A stretch of 64,000 bases of DNA, from NCBI GenBank assembly GCA_050249695.1, contig JBFWQA010000004.1, forward strand, positions 186,001 to 250,000. The letters run 5' to 3'. This document shows, piece by piece, positions 24,538-35,756 of the stretch (the stretch's first letter is position 1; each line of letters opens with the position of its first letter). The stretch is from JACKJP01 sp050249695. GTDB taxonomy: Bacteria > Pseudomonadota > Alphaproteobacteria > Rhizobiales > Tepidamorphaceae. The notes under the pieces are model-generated. The model was not told the DNA's origin and made no database searches. It worked only from the letters and a program-made list of their open reading frames with translations. A program made the translations under genes and the position numbers.

Positions 24538-25294
24538 AGGGCCGGCGACCAGCGTGGACGCCTTCCTCGGCGGCCGTCTGACGATCCGGCAGCCGCGGCG
24601 CGGCCATCGCGCCGGCATCGACGCGGTCCTGCTGGCGGCGGCGTGTCCCGCACGCCCCGGTGACCATATCGCCGATCTCGGCGCCGCCACCGGCGTTGCG
24701 GGGCTCTGCATCCTCTCGCGCATCGAAGGTACGAAGGCGACGTTGATTGAGATCGACGCGGAGGCGGCCGCGCTCGCGCGCGCCAATGTCGCGCTCAACG
24801 CCATGCAGGATCGAGCCTTCGTCTTCGATCAGGATCTGACGGCCAGAGGCGCCGCGGCGGCATGCGGTTTCGCGCGGCCGGGGGCCGATCATGTTGTCGC
24901 CAACCCGCCCTTCGAGGAAGTCGGCAGGACGCGGCTCTCGCCGGTTGAAAGCCGCGCGCGCGCCCATGCCGCAGATCCCGGCATGCTGGAAGACTGGACG
25001 CGCTTCGCCGCGTCAATTCTCAAACCGAAGGGAACATTCACGATCATTCATCGCACCGATGCGCTCCGCGCCGTCCTCACGGCGCTTGGGCCCCGCTTCG
25101 GCGCGCTGAGGGTGAAGCCGGTGCATCCGCGTTCCGGCTTGCCGGCGACGCGCATTCTCGTTCGCGGCGAGAAAGGATCGCGCGCCCCGCTGCATATCCT
25201 GCCACCGCTCATTCTTCACGGCGGCGAGGGGCATGGTTTTCTGGAGGAGCCGGAAGCGCTCCTGCGGCGTGGCGCGGCGCTGGGCCTCGATTGA
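24527..25294 (+). CDS. tRNA1(Val) adenine-N6 methyltransferase-like protein
   Basis: A 255-residue class I SAM-dependent methyltransferase. It has the FLGGRLTIRQPRRGHRAGIDAVLLAAA start typical of the TrmN6/YfiC group, the SAM-binding IADLGAATGVAGLCI loop and the catalytic NPPF in DHVVANPPFEEVG, which fits exocyclic adenine N6 methylation. The probable target is A37 of tRNA-Val, by family. It overlaps the DUF2007 gene and is followed after 74 bases by the S49 peptidase. Confidence 0.87.
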   Translation: MSSEGPATSVDAFLGGRLTIRQPRRGHRAGIDAVLLAAACPARPGDHIADLGAATGVAGLCILSRIEGTKATLIEIDAEAAALARANVALNAMQDRAFVFDQDLTARGAAAACGFARPGADHVVANPPFEEVGRTRLSPVESRARAHAADPGMLEDWTRFAASILKPKGTFTIIHRTDALRAVLTALGPRFGALRVKPVHPRSGLPATRILVRGEKGSRAPLHILPPLILHGGEGHGFLEEPEALLRRGAALGLD

Positions 25295-25368
25295 TCTGAC
25301 GCTTGCAGCCGGCGGTTCCCGGCCCCATCTTGCTCAGGATCGAATGCAAGGATGAAACAAGGAGCCGC

Positions 25369-26226
25369 ATGGCCGACTTCCTCAGAAATCTTGTCCCCGC
25401 CCGCTACCGGTCCGATGTCACGATCGTACCGGTCGTCCGCATGGACGGAGTGATCGCCACGTCCAGTCCGATGCGGCAGACCGTGTCGCTGGCCTCGCTC
25501 GCAGGCCCGCTGGAAAAGGCGTTCAAGATCAAGCAGGCGCCGGCGGTGGCGCTGGTCATCAATTCCCCCGGCGGTTCGCCCGTCCAGTCGCATCTGATCT
25601 TCCGCCGCGTGCGCGATCTGGCCGAGGAGCACGGCAAGACGGTGCACGTTTTCGTCGAGGATGTGGCGGCGTCCGGCGGCTACATGATCGCGCTCGCCGG
25701 CGACGAGATCGTTGTCGATCCGAGTTCCATCGTCGGTTCGATCGGCGTGATCTCGGCGGGGTTCGGCTTCGACCGGGCGATCGAGAAACTCGGCATCGAC
25801 CGGCGCGTCTACACCGCCGGCGAAAAGAAGATGATGCTCGACGCGTTCCAGCCGGAGAGGCCGGACGAAATCAAGCGGCTGAAGGCGCTGCAGAAGGATA
25901 TTCATGATCTCTTTGCCGGGATGGTGGCGGATCGGCGCGCGGGCAAGCTCAAGGATGGCGGCAAGGGGCTCTTCACCGGCGAGTTCTGGACGGGCATGAA
26001 GGGCGTCGAACTCGGCCTCGTGGACGCCATCGGCGACATGCGATCCACGCTGCGCCGCCGCTATGGCGACAAGGTGAAGCCGGTGCTGATACAGCAGCGC
26101 GGGCTCGGTCTGCTCGGTCTGCTGCGCCGCGCGCCGCGCATCGAAGGCGACATGGCGGCCTCCGTCGGCGCCGGCCTCATCGGTGCGCTGGAAGAGCGCG
26201 GCTGGTGGTCGCGATACGGGCTCTAG
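25369..26226 (+). CDS. S49 family serine peptidase (SohB/SppA-like)
   Basis: A 285-residue peptidase of the SppA/SohB family, which degrades signal peptides or membrane-associated substrates. The likely Ser-Lys dyad is S102 in VEDVAASGGYMIALAGD and K154 in YTAGEKKMMLDAF; NSPGGSPVQSHLIFRRVR and DPSSIVGSIGVISAGFGF are also diagnostic. There is no clear N-terminal membrane helix, unlike E. coli SohB, so it may be cytosolic or peripherally attached. ATG 25369 follows AAGGAG at five bases. It is probably co-transcribed with the small membrane protein that starts seven bases later. Confidence 0.92.
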   Translation: MADFLRNLVPARYRSDVTIVPVVRMDGVIATSSPMRQTVSLASLAGPLEKAFKIKQAPAVALVINSPGGSPVQSHLIFRRVRDLAEEHGKTVHVFVEDVAASGGYMIALAGDEIVVDPSSIVGSIGVISAGFGFDRAIEKLGIDRRVYTAGEKKMMLDAFQPERPDEIKRLKALQKDIHDLFAGMVADRRAGKLKDGGKGLFTGEFWTGMKGVELGLVDAIGDMRSTLRRRYGDKVKPVLIQQRGLGLLGLLRRAPRIEGDMAASVGAGLIGALEERGWWSRYGL

Positions 26227-26233
26227 GTCTGGC

Positions 26234-26431
26234 ATGCCGCAGCTTCTCGTCATCATCATCGTCGCGGTGATCGCGATCTGGGCCTTCCGCTTCCTGCGTG
26301 CCGAACAGCGGCGTGTCGGCAAGATGCTCGACCGGCAGGATCGGCTGCGCCGTCCCGGCGGCGGCGTCGATCTCGTCTATGACGAGAAGACCGGCGAATA
26401 CCGGCCGCGCGGGGAAAGCGACGGCTCTTGA
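26234..26431 (+). CDS. Small single-pass membrane protein
   Basis: A 65-residue protein: MPQLLVIIIVAVIAIWAFRFLR forms one membrane helix, followed by a short basic tail and VDLVYDEKTGEYRPRGE. The tail pattern D-x-V-Y-D-x-x-T-G-x-Y is shared with small unnamed proteins encoded in this position in other Hyphomicrobiales, as far as I recall. It starts seven bases after the S49 peptidase stop and lies 58 bases before glyQ. The function is unknown. Confidence 0.72.
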   Translation: MPQLLVIIIVAVIAIWAFRFLRAEQRRVGKMLDRQDRLRRPGGGVDLVYDEKTGEYRPRGESDGS

Positions 26432-26489
26432 CCGCCGGCGGTCTTGCCCGATAGAGGCAAGGGCCTCGTTACGCGCGATCAGGAAAATC

Positions 26490-27425
26490 ATGGCCGATAC
26501 CAGCCTCGCCCCGCATATGGACCCGAAGCGGTCTTTTCAGGCGCTGATCCTGACGCTGCACCGCTATTGGGCCGACTATGGCTGCGTCATCCTCCAGCCC
26601 TACGACATGGAAGTCGGCGCCGGCACGTTCCATCCGGCGACGACCCTGCGCTCGCTCGGACCGAAACACTGGATGGCGGCCTATGTGCAGCCCTCGCGGC
26701 GGCCGAAGGACGGCCGGTATGGCGAGAACCCCAACCGGCTCCAGCACTACTATCAGTATCAGGTGATCCTGAAGCCATCGCCGTCCGACATTCAAGATCT
26801 CTACCTCAAGAGCCTCTATGCCATCGGCATCGACCCGAAAAACCACGACATCCGCTTTGTCGAGGACGATTGGGAAAGCCCGACGCTGGGCGCCTGGGGA
26901 CTGGGCTGGGAAGTCTGGTGCGACGGGATGGAAGTCTCGCAGTTCACCTACTTCCAGCAGGTCTGCGGCATCGATTGCCACCCGGTTTCGGGCGAACTGA
27001 CCTACGGGCTGGAGCGCCTGGCCATGTATGTGCAGGGCGTCGACAACGTCTACGACCTGAATTTCAACGGCCGCGACGGCGCGGAAAAAGTGTCCTATGG
27101 CGATGTATTCCTGCAGGCCGAGCAGGAATATTCCCGGCATAATTTCGAGTTCGCCAATACCGAGATGCTGTTCCGCCGCTTCGCCGACGCGGAGGCCGAG
27201 TGCCGGGCGCTGCTCGGCGCCGGCGCGCCGGTGAGCGAAGGCGGGCATCATCAGCTGGTGCTGCCGGCCTACGATCAGGCGATCAAGGCGAGCCATGCCT
27301 TCAACCTGCTCGATGCGCGCGGCGCGATTTCCGTCACCGAACGGCAGAACTACATCCTGCGCGTGCGCGAACTCGCCAAGGCCTGCGGCGAGGCCTTCCG
27401 GCAGACGGAAGCGGGCGGGGCCTGA
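26490..27425 (+). CDS. glyQ: Glycine--tRNA ligase alpha subunit
   Basis: GlyQ is the catalytic alpha subunit of the bacterial alpha2-beta2 glycyl-tRNA synthetase. The 311-residue protein has the highly conserved SFQALILTLHRYWADYGCVILQPYD, EVGAGTFHPATTLRSLGP, QPSRRPKDGRYGENPNRLQHYYQYQV and EVWCDGMEVSQFTYFQQ motifs. ATG 26490 is preceded by AGGAAAATC. The partner gene glyS is 3.4 kb downstream rather than adjacent: lemA and two DUF2207 genes lie between them. Confidence 0.98.
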   Translation: MADTSLAPHMDPKRSFQALILTLHRYWADYGCVILQPYDMEVGAGTFHPATTLRSLGPKHWMAAYVQPSRRPKDGRYGENPNRLQHYYQYQVILKPSPSDIQDLYLKSLYAIGIDPKNHDIRFVEDDWESPTLGAWGLGWEVWCDGMEVSQFTYFQQVCGIDCHPVSGELTYGLERLAMYVQGVDNVYDLNFNGRDGAEKVSYGDVFLQAEQEYSRHNFEFANTEMLFRRFADAEAECRALLGAGAPVSEGGHHQLVLPAYDQAIKASHAFNLLDARGAISVTERQNYILRVRELAKACGEAFRQTEAGGA

Positions 27426-27504
27426 CCGCGCCTTTCCTGTCGACCCGGCTCAAGCTTTCCGCAATAATCCGCTCAACCGGAATTCCAGCCGCGGGGGTCA
27501 GGTC

Positions 27505-28065
27505 ATGACCGGAATGATTCTGCTCGTCATCGTCGTCGTCGTCGCGCTCTATGGCGTCGTCCTCTACAATCGGCTCGTCAAGCTGCGCCAGATGGTCAGC
27601 GAGGGCTGGAGCGGCATCGACGTGCAGCTCAAGCGCCGCACCGACCTCATCCCCAACCTTCTGGAAAGCGTGAAGGGCTACATGACCCACGAGCGCGGGG
27701 TGCTTGAGGAAGTCACGCGGCTGCGCGGTCAGGCGCAGGCGGCCTCGAACGCCTCGCCGGAGGAACGCGCCAAGGTCGAGGGCGCGCTCTCCATGGCGCT
27801 CGGGCGGCTGCTGGCGGTGGTGGAGAACTATCCCGACCTGAAGGCCAACCAGAACTTCCTCGACTTTCAGAACGCGCTGGAGGAAACCGAGAACGAGATT
27901 CAGCTGTCGCGCCGCTATTACAACGGCGCTGTGCGCAACAACAATGTGGCGGTGGAGTCCTTCCCCTCAAACCTTATCGCGCGCCAGTTCGGTTTTGCCT
28001 CGGCTGAATATTTCGAGATCGAGAACGCCGCCGACCGCGAAGTCCCCAAGGTTTCGTTCTCCTGA
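27505..28065 (+). CDS. lemA: LemA family membrane protein
   Basis: A 186-residue LemA protein: one N-terminal membrane helix (MILLVIVVVVALYGVVLYNRLV) followed by a helical domain with VSEGWSGIDVQLKRRTDLIPNLLESVKGYM, ENYPDLKANQNFLDFQNALEETENEI and RRYYNGAVRNNN. The molecular role of LemA is not settled. LemA genes are very often followed by a TPM-domain or DUF2207 gene, as here. It sits 79 bases after glyQ; a fragment of a second LemA is fused to the next gene. Confidence 0.95.
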   Translation: MTGMILLVIVVVVALYGVVLYNRLVKLRQMVSEGWSGIDVQLKRRTDLIPNLLESVKGYMTHERGVLEEVTRLRGQAQAASNASPEERAKVEGALSMALGRLLAVVENYPDLKANQNFLDFQNALEETENEIQLSRRYYNGAVRNNNVAVESFPSNLIARQFGFASAEYFEIENAADREVPKVSFS

Positions 28066-28071
28066 TCGCCC

Positions 28072-28878
28072 ATGCGCTTGTTTTTCACAGCGCTGCTTTT
28101 CTGCATTTCGGTACTCGCCGCCGCGCCGGCGCTGGCGCGCGAGGAAATCCTCGCCTTCGATATCGACGTCACCGTCCGGAAGGACGGCGATCTTCTGGTT
28201 GAGGAGAACATCACCGTCAGGGCCGAGGGCAATCAGATCCGCCGCGGCATCTATCGCGAGATTCCGTTTGGCGTCCTGGATGAAAGGGGCTTGTGGACGA
28301 CGAACGGCTTCCACCTCCTCAGCGTTCAGCAGGGCGGAAAGGATTCACCACATCATACGGTGAGTCAGGGCCGCTTGCTGCGCATCTATATCGGCGATGC
28401 GGATACCTATCTGAGCCCCGGTGTCTACGCCTACACGATCGTCTACCGGATGAGCGGCGAACTCCGCTTCTTCGACGGCTTCGACGAAGTCTACTGGAAT
28501 GCTACGGGCAACGGCTGGAGCTTCCCGATCCTCAGTACGAGCGCTCGCGTTCATCTTCCCGAAGGCGCGGTGGCTCAGCAGGTCGCCGCATATACCGGCG
28601 CACAAGGAGAAAAAGGCAGCGACTATTATGTGAGCGGCGAGGGCACCCGGACAGTCAGCTTCCGGACGACCCGCGTGCTTGCGCCGGGAGAAGGGCTGAC
28701 CGTGGCGGTAGGCTTCACCAAGGGCGTGGTCATGACGTTGGGGCGCCGGGCCGACCTGGTCCCCAATCTGCTCGAAAGCGCGAGGATCGCGATGGCTGAA
28801 GAGGTGTCGGACGAAATGTCTCGACAGCGCAGGCAAACCCCGAATGCATTTTTGGATCGCCGATGCGCCTGCTTCTGA
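28072..28878 (+). CDS. Truncated DUF2207 protein fused to a LemA fragment
   Basis: A 268-residue frame. Residues 1-220 match the first 220 or so residues of the next gene: a signal peptide ending ALA and the DUF2207 N-terminal domain with EENITVRAEGNQIRRGIYREIP and FDEVYWNATGNGWSFP. After GFTKGVV the homology stops, exactly before the membrane region. The last 48 residues begin MTLGRRADLVPNLLESARIAMAEE, which resembles LemA residues 44-63 (KRRTDLIPNLLES...), then run out of frame identity and end inside the next gene's start. It looks like the relic of a duplicated lemA-DUF2207 unit joined by a deletion. It could still give a secreted domain without anchor; it may equally be a pseudogene. Confidence 0.8.
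   Translation: MRLFFTALLFCISVLAAAPALAREEILAFDIDVTVRKDGDLLVEENITVRAEGNQIRRGIYREIPFGVLDERGLWTTNGFHLLSVQQGGKDSPHHTVSQGRLLRIYIGDADTYLSPGVYAYTIVYRMSGELRFFDGFDEVYWNATGNGWSFPILSTSARVHLPEGAVAQQVAAYTGAQGEKGSDYYVSGEGTRTVSFRTTRVLAPGEGLTVAVGFTKGVVMTLGRRADLVPNLLESARIAMAEEVSDEMSRQRRQTPNAFLDRRCACF
28126..28232 (+). repeat. Direct repeat, copy 1 (in truncated DUF2207 gene)
   Basis: These 107 bases match 28917-29023 with a single mismatch (G at 28153 versus T at 28944), offset 791 bases. The block covers the end of the signal peptide and the first 36 or so residues of the mature DUF2207 domain. Flanking sequence is clearly less similar. Confidence 0.9.
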
Positions 28879-30797
28879 CAGCGCTGCTCTTTTGTCTCGC
28901 GGCTTTCGGCTCGTCGCCGGCGCTGGCGCGCGAGGAAATCCTCTCCTTCGATATCGACGTCACCGTCCGGAAGGACGGCGATCTTCTGGTTGAGGAGAAC
29001 ATCACCGTCAGGGCCGAGGGCAACGAGATACGTCGGGGTATCTATCGCGATATTCCCATCGGCGTGCTGGATGACTGGGGCTTCTGGTCGAAGAAGGGTT
29101 TCGACATCGTCAGCATTCAGCAGGGCGGAAGGGATTCACCCTATCACACGGAAACATATTCCCAGGAAAAGATCCGCTTTCTGCGCATCTATATCGGGGA
29201 TGCGGATACCTATCTGAGCCCTGGCAACTACGCCTACACACTCGTCTACAGGACAAGCAGGCAGCTGCGGTATTTCGCCGGCTTCGACGAAATCTACTGG
29301 AACGCGACCGGCAATTTCTGGACCTTTCCGATCCGCGGCGCGACGGCCCGTGTCCATTTGCCTGAGGGGGCGGTTGCCGAGCAGGCCGCTGCCTACACCG
29401 GCGCCTATGGCGCCAGCGGGGGCAATTACCGCTCGAATGGCCTCGGCACCGAATCAGTCAGCTTCAGCACCACGCGCGCACTCGCGCCGGGCGAGGGCCT
29501 GACAATTGCCGTCGGCTTCACCAAGGGTGTGGTGCCGGAACGAAGCATCGGCGATGGGCTGACCTTCTTCCTCGACAATTTCGGGGTGTTCGTATTTGCC
29601 ATCGGCTGGATCGGCGTTGCCGCCTACTTCCTCGTGACCTGGTACCGCATCGGCCGCGACCCTCCGGGCGAAACGGTGATCCCGCTCTACCATCCGCCGG
29701 AGGGCTTTTCGCCCGCGGCGCTCTCCTATCTGCATTTTCAGGAGTTCAAGCAAATCCGCCGCGGCTCCAGCCGCCCGCTGATCGGCGCGTTGCTGTCGCT
29801 GGGCGTCAAGAAGCACATCCGCATCGAGGAAGACGCCAAGGGCGTCATCACCTTTCACCGGTTGCGTGGCTCCACCGAACCGCTCTCCAATGGCGAGGCG
29901 ATCCTGATCGAGCGGCTGTTCGGCGGCGGCGATAAGGTTACGATGAACAAGGCCGCCGGCGTCAGGCTCATCTCGGCCCACGCAGCGCTTGAGCGGACGA
30001 TCAAGCGCGAATATGGCGACCGCTTCTTCAGGAGCAATATCACCTGGTTCGTGGTCGGCGCGATCGCCGCGGCCGTCGTGACGGTCCTCTCCCTCATTCT
30101 TCAGCAGCCGCCGGATGAAGGCGGGGTCGCCATCATCGCACCGGTGATCTTCTCCGCCCTCGGCTGGTTCGGCGCGTTCAAGGGTGGCGCAATGCTGACC
30201 GCGTCCTTTCCGATCGGCTTCCAGCGCCTGAAGGGCGCGGCGCTTATGGCGGGTGCGATGGTCCTCCTGCTGATCGGTCTCGGCCTCAGTCAGGTCAGCG
30301 GTCTTGCGGTGTACGGAACAGGAGGGGTGATCATCTTTGCCGGCGTCGGGGGCATCATCGCATTCCGCTATCTCCTGCGCGCGCCGACCCCGCTGGGCGC
30401 GAAGATCTTCAGCCGCATCGAGGGCTTCATGCTCTATCTGACGACGGCGGAGACGGACCGGCTCAACCTGCGCGATGCGCCGGAAATGTCGGAGGAGCTT
30501 TTCGAGCGCTATCTTCCCTATGCGGTCGCGCTCGGCGTCGAGAAGCCCTGGTCGGATGCGTTCTCCGCCTATCTGGCAAGATTTGCGCCGGGCGAAGCCG
30601 CGCACACCTATCAGCCGGCCTGGTATACCGGGCGCAACTGGTCGAGCGCCAGTATCGGCCGCGTCACCGGAAGCGCGATGGCCGCGATGTCGAGTTCGAT
30701 CGCCGCCGCCATGCCCGCGCCCAAGAGTTCGTCCGGCTCGGGCGGCGGAGGATTTTCCGGTGGCGGTGGCGGTGGCGGCGGTGGCGGCGGCTGGTGA
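28863..30797 (+). CDS. DUF2207 domain membrane protein
   Basis: A 644-residue envelope protein. It has a signal peptide (residues 1-22), the extracytoplasmic DUF2207 domain (about 23-235), a membrane helix at 241-260 followed by WYRIGRDPPGETVIPLYHPPEGFSPA, a cytoplasmic part, more hydrophobic segments around 395-500, and a C-terminal tail of serine and glycine ending GGFSGGG...GW. This is the standard DUF2207 (YdjH-like) architecture, often encoded beside lemA; function unknown. The ATG at 28863 lies inside the end of the truncated paralogue (16-base overlap). RRYLRAP/LLRAPTPLGAKIFSRIEGF is a further conserved segment. Confidence 0.92.
   Translation: MRLLLTALLFCLAAFGSSPALAREEILSFDIDVTVRKDGDLLVEENITVRAEGNEIRRGIYRDIPIGVLDDWGFWSKKGFDIVSIQQGGRDSPYHTETYSQEKIRFLRIYIGDADTYLSPGNYAYTLVYRTSRQLRYFAGFDEIYWNATGNFWTFPIRGATARVHLPEGAVAEQAAAYTGAYGASGGNYRSNGLGTESVSFSTTRALAPGEGLTIAVGFTKGVVPERSIGDGLTFFLDNFGVFVFAIGWIGVAAYFLVTWYRIGRDPPGETVIPLYHPPEGFSPAALSYLHFQEFKQIRRGSSRPLIGALLSLGVKKHIRIEEDAKGVITFHRLRGSTEPLSNGEAILIERLFGGGDKVTMNKAAGVRLISAHAALERTIKREYGDRFFRSNITWFVVGAIAAAVVTVLSLILQQPPDEGGVAIIAPVIFSALGWFGAFKGGAMLTASFPIGFQRLKGAALMAGAMVLLLIGLGLSQVSGLAVYGTGGVIIFAGVGGIIAFRYLLRAPTPLGAKIFSRIEGFMLYLTTAETDRLNLRDAPEMSEELFERYLPYAVALGVEKPWSDAFSAYLARFAPGEAAHTYQPAWYTGRNWSSASIGRVTGSAMAAMSSSIAAAMPAPKSSSGSGGGGFSGGGGGGGGGGGW
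28917..29023 (+). repeat. Direct repeat, copy 2 (in full-length DUF2207 gene)
   Basis: Second copy of the 107-base block at 28126-28232, with one difference. Near-identity here against greater divergence in the rest of the two genes suggests recent gene conversion or a functionally constrained start of a recent duplication. Confidence 0.9.
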
Positions 30798-30875
30798 AGC
30801 GCGCGCGTGACTTTACATCCGAGCTTTGCTAACCCGGCGCGACCGAAAAATTCCAACCGGACGCCTTGAAGCCCG

Positions 30876-32978
30876 ATGCCCGACCTGCTTCTTGAACTTT
30901 TCAGCGAAGAAATCCCCGCGCGCATGCAGCCGCGCGCCAGCGAGGATCTGCGCAAGCTCGTGACCGACGCGCTGGTCGAGGCGGGTCTGACCTACGAATC
31001 CGCGAAGGGTTTCGCGACCCCGCGCCGGCTGGTGCTCAACGTGACCGGCCTGCCGCCGAAAAGCCCGGACATGCGCGAGGAGCGAAAGGGTCCGCGCGTC
31101 GGCGCCCCCGACCAGGCGCTTGCCGGTTTCCTCAAGGGCGCCGGGCTCACATCCATCGACCAGGCGACCATACAGTCCGATCCGAAGAAGGGCGATTTCT
31201 ATGTCGCGCTGATCGAGAAGGCCGGTCGCCCGTCCATCGACATCGTCGCCGACATCGTGCCGACTGTGGTGCGCGGTTTCCCCTGGCCGAAATCCATGCG
31301 CTGGGGGTCCGGGACGCTGCGCTGGGTGCGCCCGCTCCAGTCGGTGCTCTGCACCTTCGGCCCGGAAACCGAGGAAACCGATGTCGTCCCTTTCGAGATC
31401 GACGGGCTGGCTTCGGGCAACCGGACGCGCGGCCATCGCTTCATGGCGCCCGAATCCTTCGCCGTGCGCCGTTTTGACGATTACGTTTCGGGGCTTGAGA
31501 GGGCGAAGGTCGTCCTCGACCCGGCGCGCCGCCAGGACATCATCCTGCATGATGCCAAGGATCTCGCCTTCGCATCGGGCTTTGAACTGATCGAGGATGC
31601 CGGGCTTCTGGAAGAGGTCGCCGGGCTCGTCGAATGGCCGGTCGTGCTGATGGGGTCTTTCGACGAAAGTTTCCTGGAAATCCCCGCCGAGGTCATCCGT
31701 CTGACGATCCGCGCCAACCAGAAATGCTTCGTGCTGCGCGACGCCAGGACAGGCAATCTCGCCAACCGCTTCATCACCGTCTCCAATCTCGTAGCCGAGG
31801 ACGGCGGCAAGAAGATCATCGCCGGCAACGAGCGCGTCATCGCCGCGCGGCTCTCCGACGCGCTCTATTTCTGGCAGACCGACCAGCGCGCCCTGCCCGG
31901 ATATGAGGACATGGGCAAGCCGCTGGATCAGCGCCTCGCCAAGTTGCGCGCTCAGAATATCGTCTTCCACGAGAAGCTCGGCACGCAAGGGGAGCGCATC
32001 GACCGTATTATCAAGCTCGCCCGCGAGATTGCCCCGAAAGTCGGCGCCGATCCGGAAAAGGCCGCGCGCGCGGCGGAACTGGCCAAAGCCGACCTGATGA
32101 CCGAAGTCGTCGGCGAGTTTCCTGAAGTGCAGGGCCAGATGGGCCGCACCTACGCGCTGCTTCAGGGCGAGGACGAAGCTGTCGCCCTTGCCATCGAGGA
32201 ACATTACAAACCGCAGGGCCCGTCCGACCATGTGCCGGAAAACCCGGTGTCGATCGCGGTCGCGCTGGCCGACAAGCTCGACATGCTCACCGGCTTCTGG
32301 ACGATCGACGAAAAGCCGACCGGCTCGAAGGACCCCTTCGCGCTTCGCCGCGCCGCGCTCGGCGTGATCCGGATTGTGCTGGCGAACCATTTGAAGGTCG
32401 CCCTTCGCGACCTTGCGGCCGTTAACGCCGACCTCTTGGCCTTCTTCCACGACCGGCTGAAGGTACAGCTTCGCGAGGAAGGCGCGCGCCACGATCTCGT
32501 CGATGCGGTGATTTCAGCCGACGCCGACGATCTCCTGGCCATCGTCCGCCGCGTCGAGGCGCTGGGCGCGTTCCTGAAGACCGATGACGGCGTGAACCTT
32601 CTGGCAGGCTACAACCGCGCCGCGAACATATTGCGCGCGGAGGAGAAGAAGGACGGCGAGGGCGCTTTCGATGCCGCCCCCGATGCCGCGCTCCTGACAG
32701 AGCCGGCGGAAAATGCGCTGCACGCGGCGCTTGAAGCTGCTGTTTCGGATGCGTCCGCCGCCGTCGCCGATGAGGATTTCGAGGCGGCGATGACCGCGCT
32801 CTCGAAGCTTCGCGCGCCGGTCGACGCGTTTTTCGATGCGATTCTCGTCAATGCGGACGACGCGGCGCTGCGTGCCAACCGCCTGAGACTGCTAAGCCGC
32901 TTCCGCGCGGCGACGCGCACGGTCGCCGATTTTTCGCGCATCGCTGGCCAGCAGGCTCCGGCTGGAGCCAACGGGTAG
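30876..32978 (+). CDS. glyS: Glycine--tRNA ligase beta subunit
   Basis: GlyS provides most tRNA recognition in the tetrameric glycyl-tRNA synthetase. The 700-residue protein starts MPDLLLELFSEEIPARMQPRA and includes SAKGFATPRRLVLNVTGLP, KGPRVGAPDQALAGFLKGAG, PKSMRWG, RTRGHRFMAPESF and VEWPVVLMGSFDESFLEIPAEV, then an HD-like domain and a C-terminal anticodon-binding domain with LMTEVVGEFPEVQGQMGRTYAL and DPFALRRAALGVIRI. It follows the DUF2207 gene by 78 bases and would be expressed from the same operon as glyQ, or from its own promoter. Confidence 0.98.
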   Translation: MPDLLLELFSEEIPARMQPRASEDLRKLVTDALVEAGLTYESAKGFATPRRLVLNVTGLPPKSPDMREERKGPRVGAPDQALAGFLKGAGLTSIDQATIQSDPKKGDFYVALIEKAGRPSIDIVADIVPTVVRGFPWPKSMRWGSGTLRWVRPLQSVLCTFGPETEETDVVPFEIDGLASGNRTRGHRFMAPESFAVRRFDDYVSGLERAKVVLDPARRQDIILHDAKDLAFASGFELIEDAGLLEEVAGLVEWPVVLMGSFDESFLEIPAEVIRLTIRANQKCFVLRDARTGNLANRFITVSNLVAEDGGKKIIAGNERVIAARLSDALYFWQTDQRALPGYEDMGKPLDQRLAKLRAQNIVFHEKLGTQGERIDRIIKLAREIAPKVGADPEKAARAAELAKADLMTEVVGEFPEVQGQMGRTYALLQGEDEAVALAIEEHYKPQGPSDHVPENPVSIAVALADKLDMLTGFWTIDEKPTGSKDPFALRRAALGVIRIVLANHLKVALRDLAAVNADLLAFFHDRLKVQLREEGARHDLVDAVISADADDLLAIVRRVEALGAFLKTDDGVNLLAGYNRAANILRAEEKKDGEGAFDAAPDAALLTEPAENALHAALEAAVSDASAAVADEDFEAAMTALSKLRAPVDAFFDAILVNADDAALRANRLRLLSRFRAATRTVADFSRIAGQQAPAGANG

Positions 32979-33071
32979 GTGTTTTTTCGGCGTGGCCATT
33001 TTCTCGACCGCTAATTCCCGCTAAACCCGACCCATCTCTTTTGCCTTTCGGACACAGATGGATTCGCCGCG

Positions 33072-35750
<2,679 letters not shown>

Positions 35751-35756
35751 GGCTTC

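Noticed and set aside
30730..30797. GGC/GGT repeat run as a possible slippage or phase-variation tract
   Set aside because: The glycine-rich tail is a normal end for DUF2207 proteins, and the mixed GGC/GGT codons make slippage less likely.
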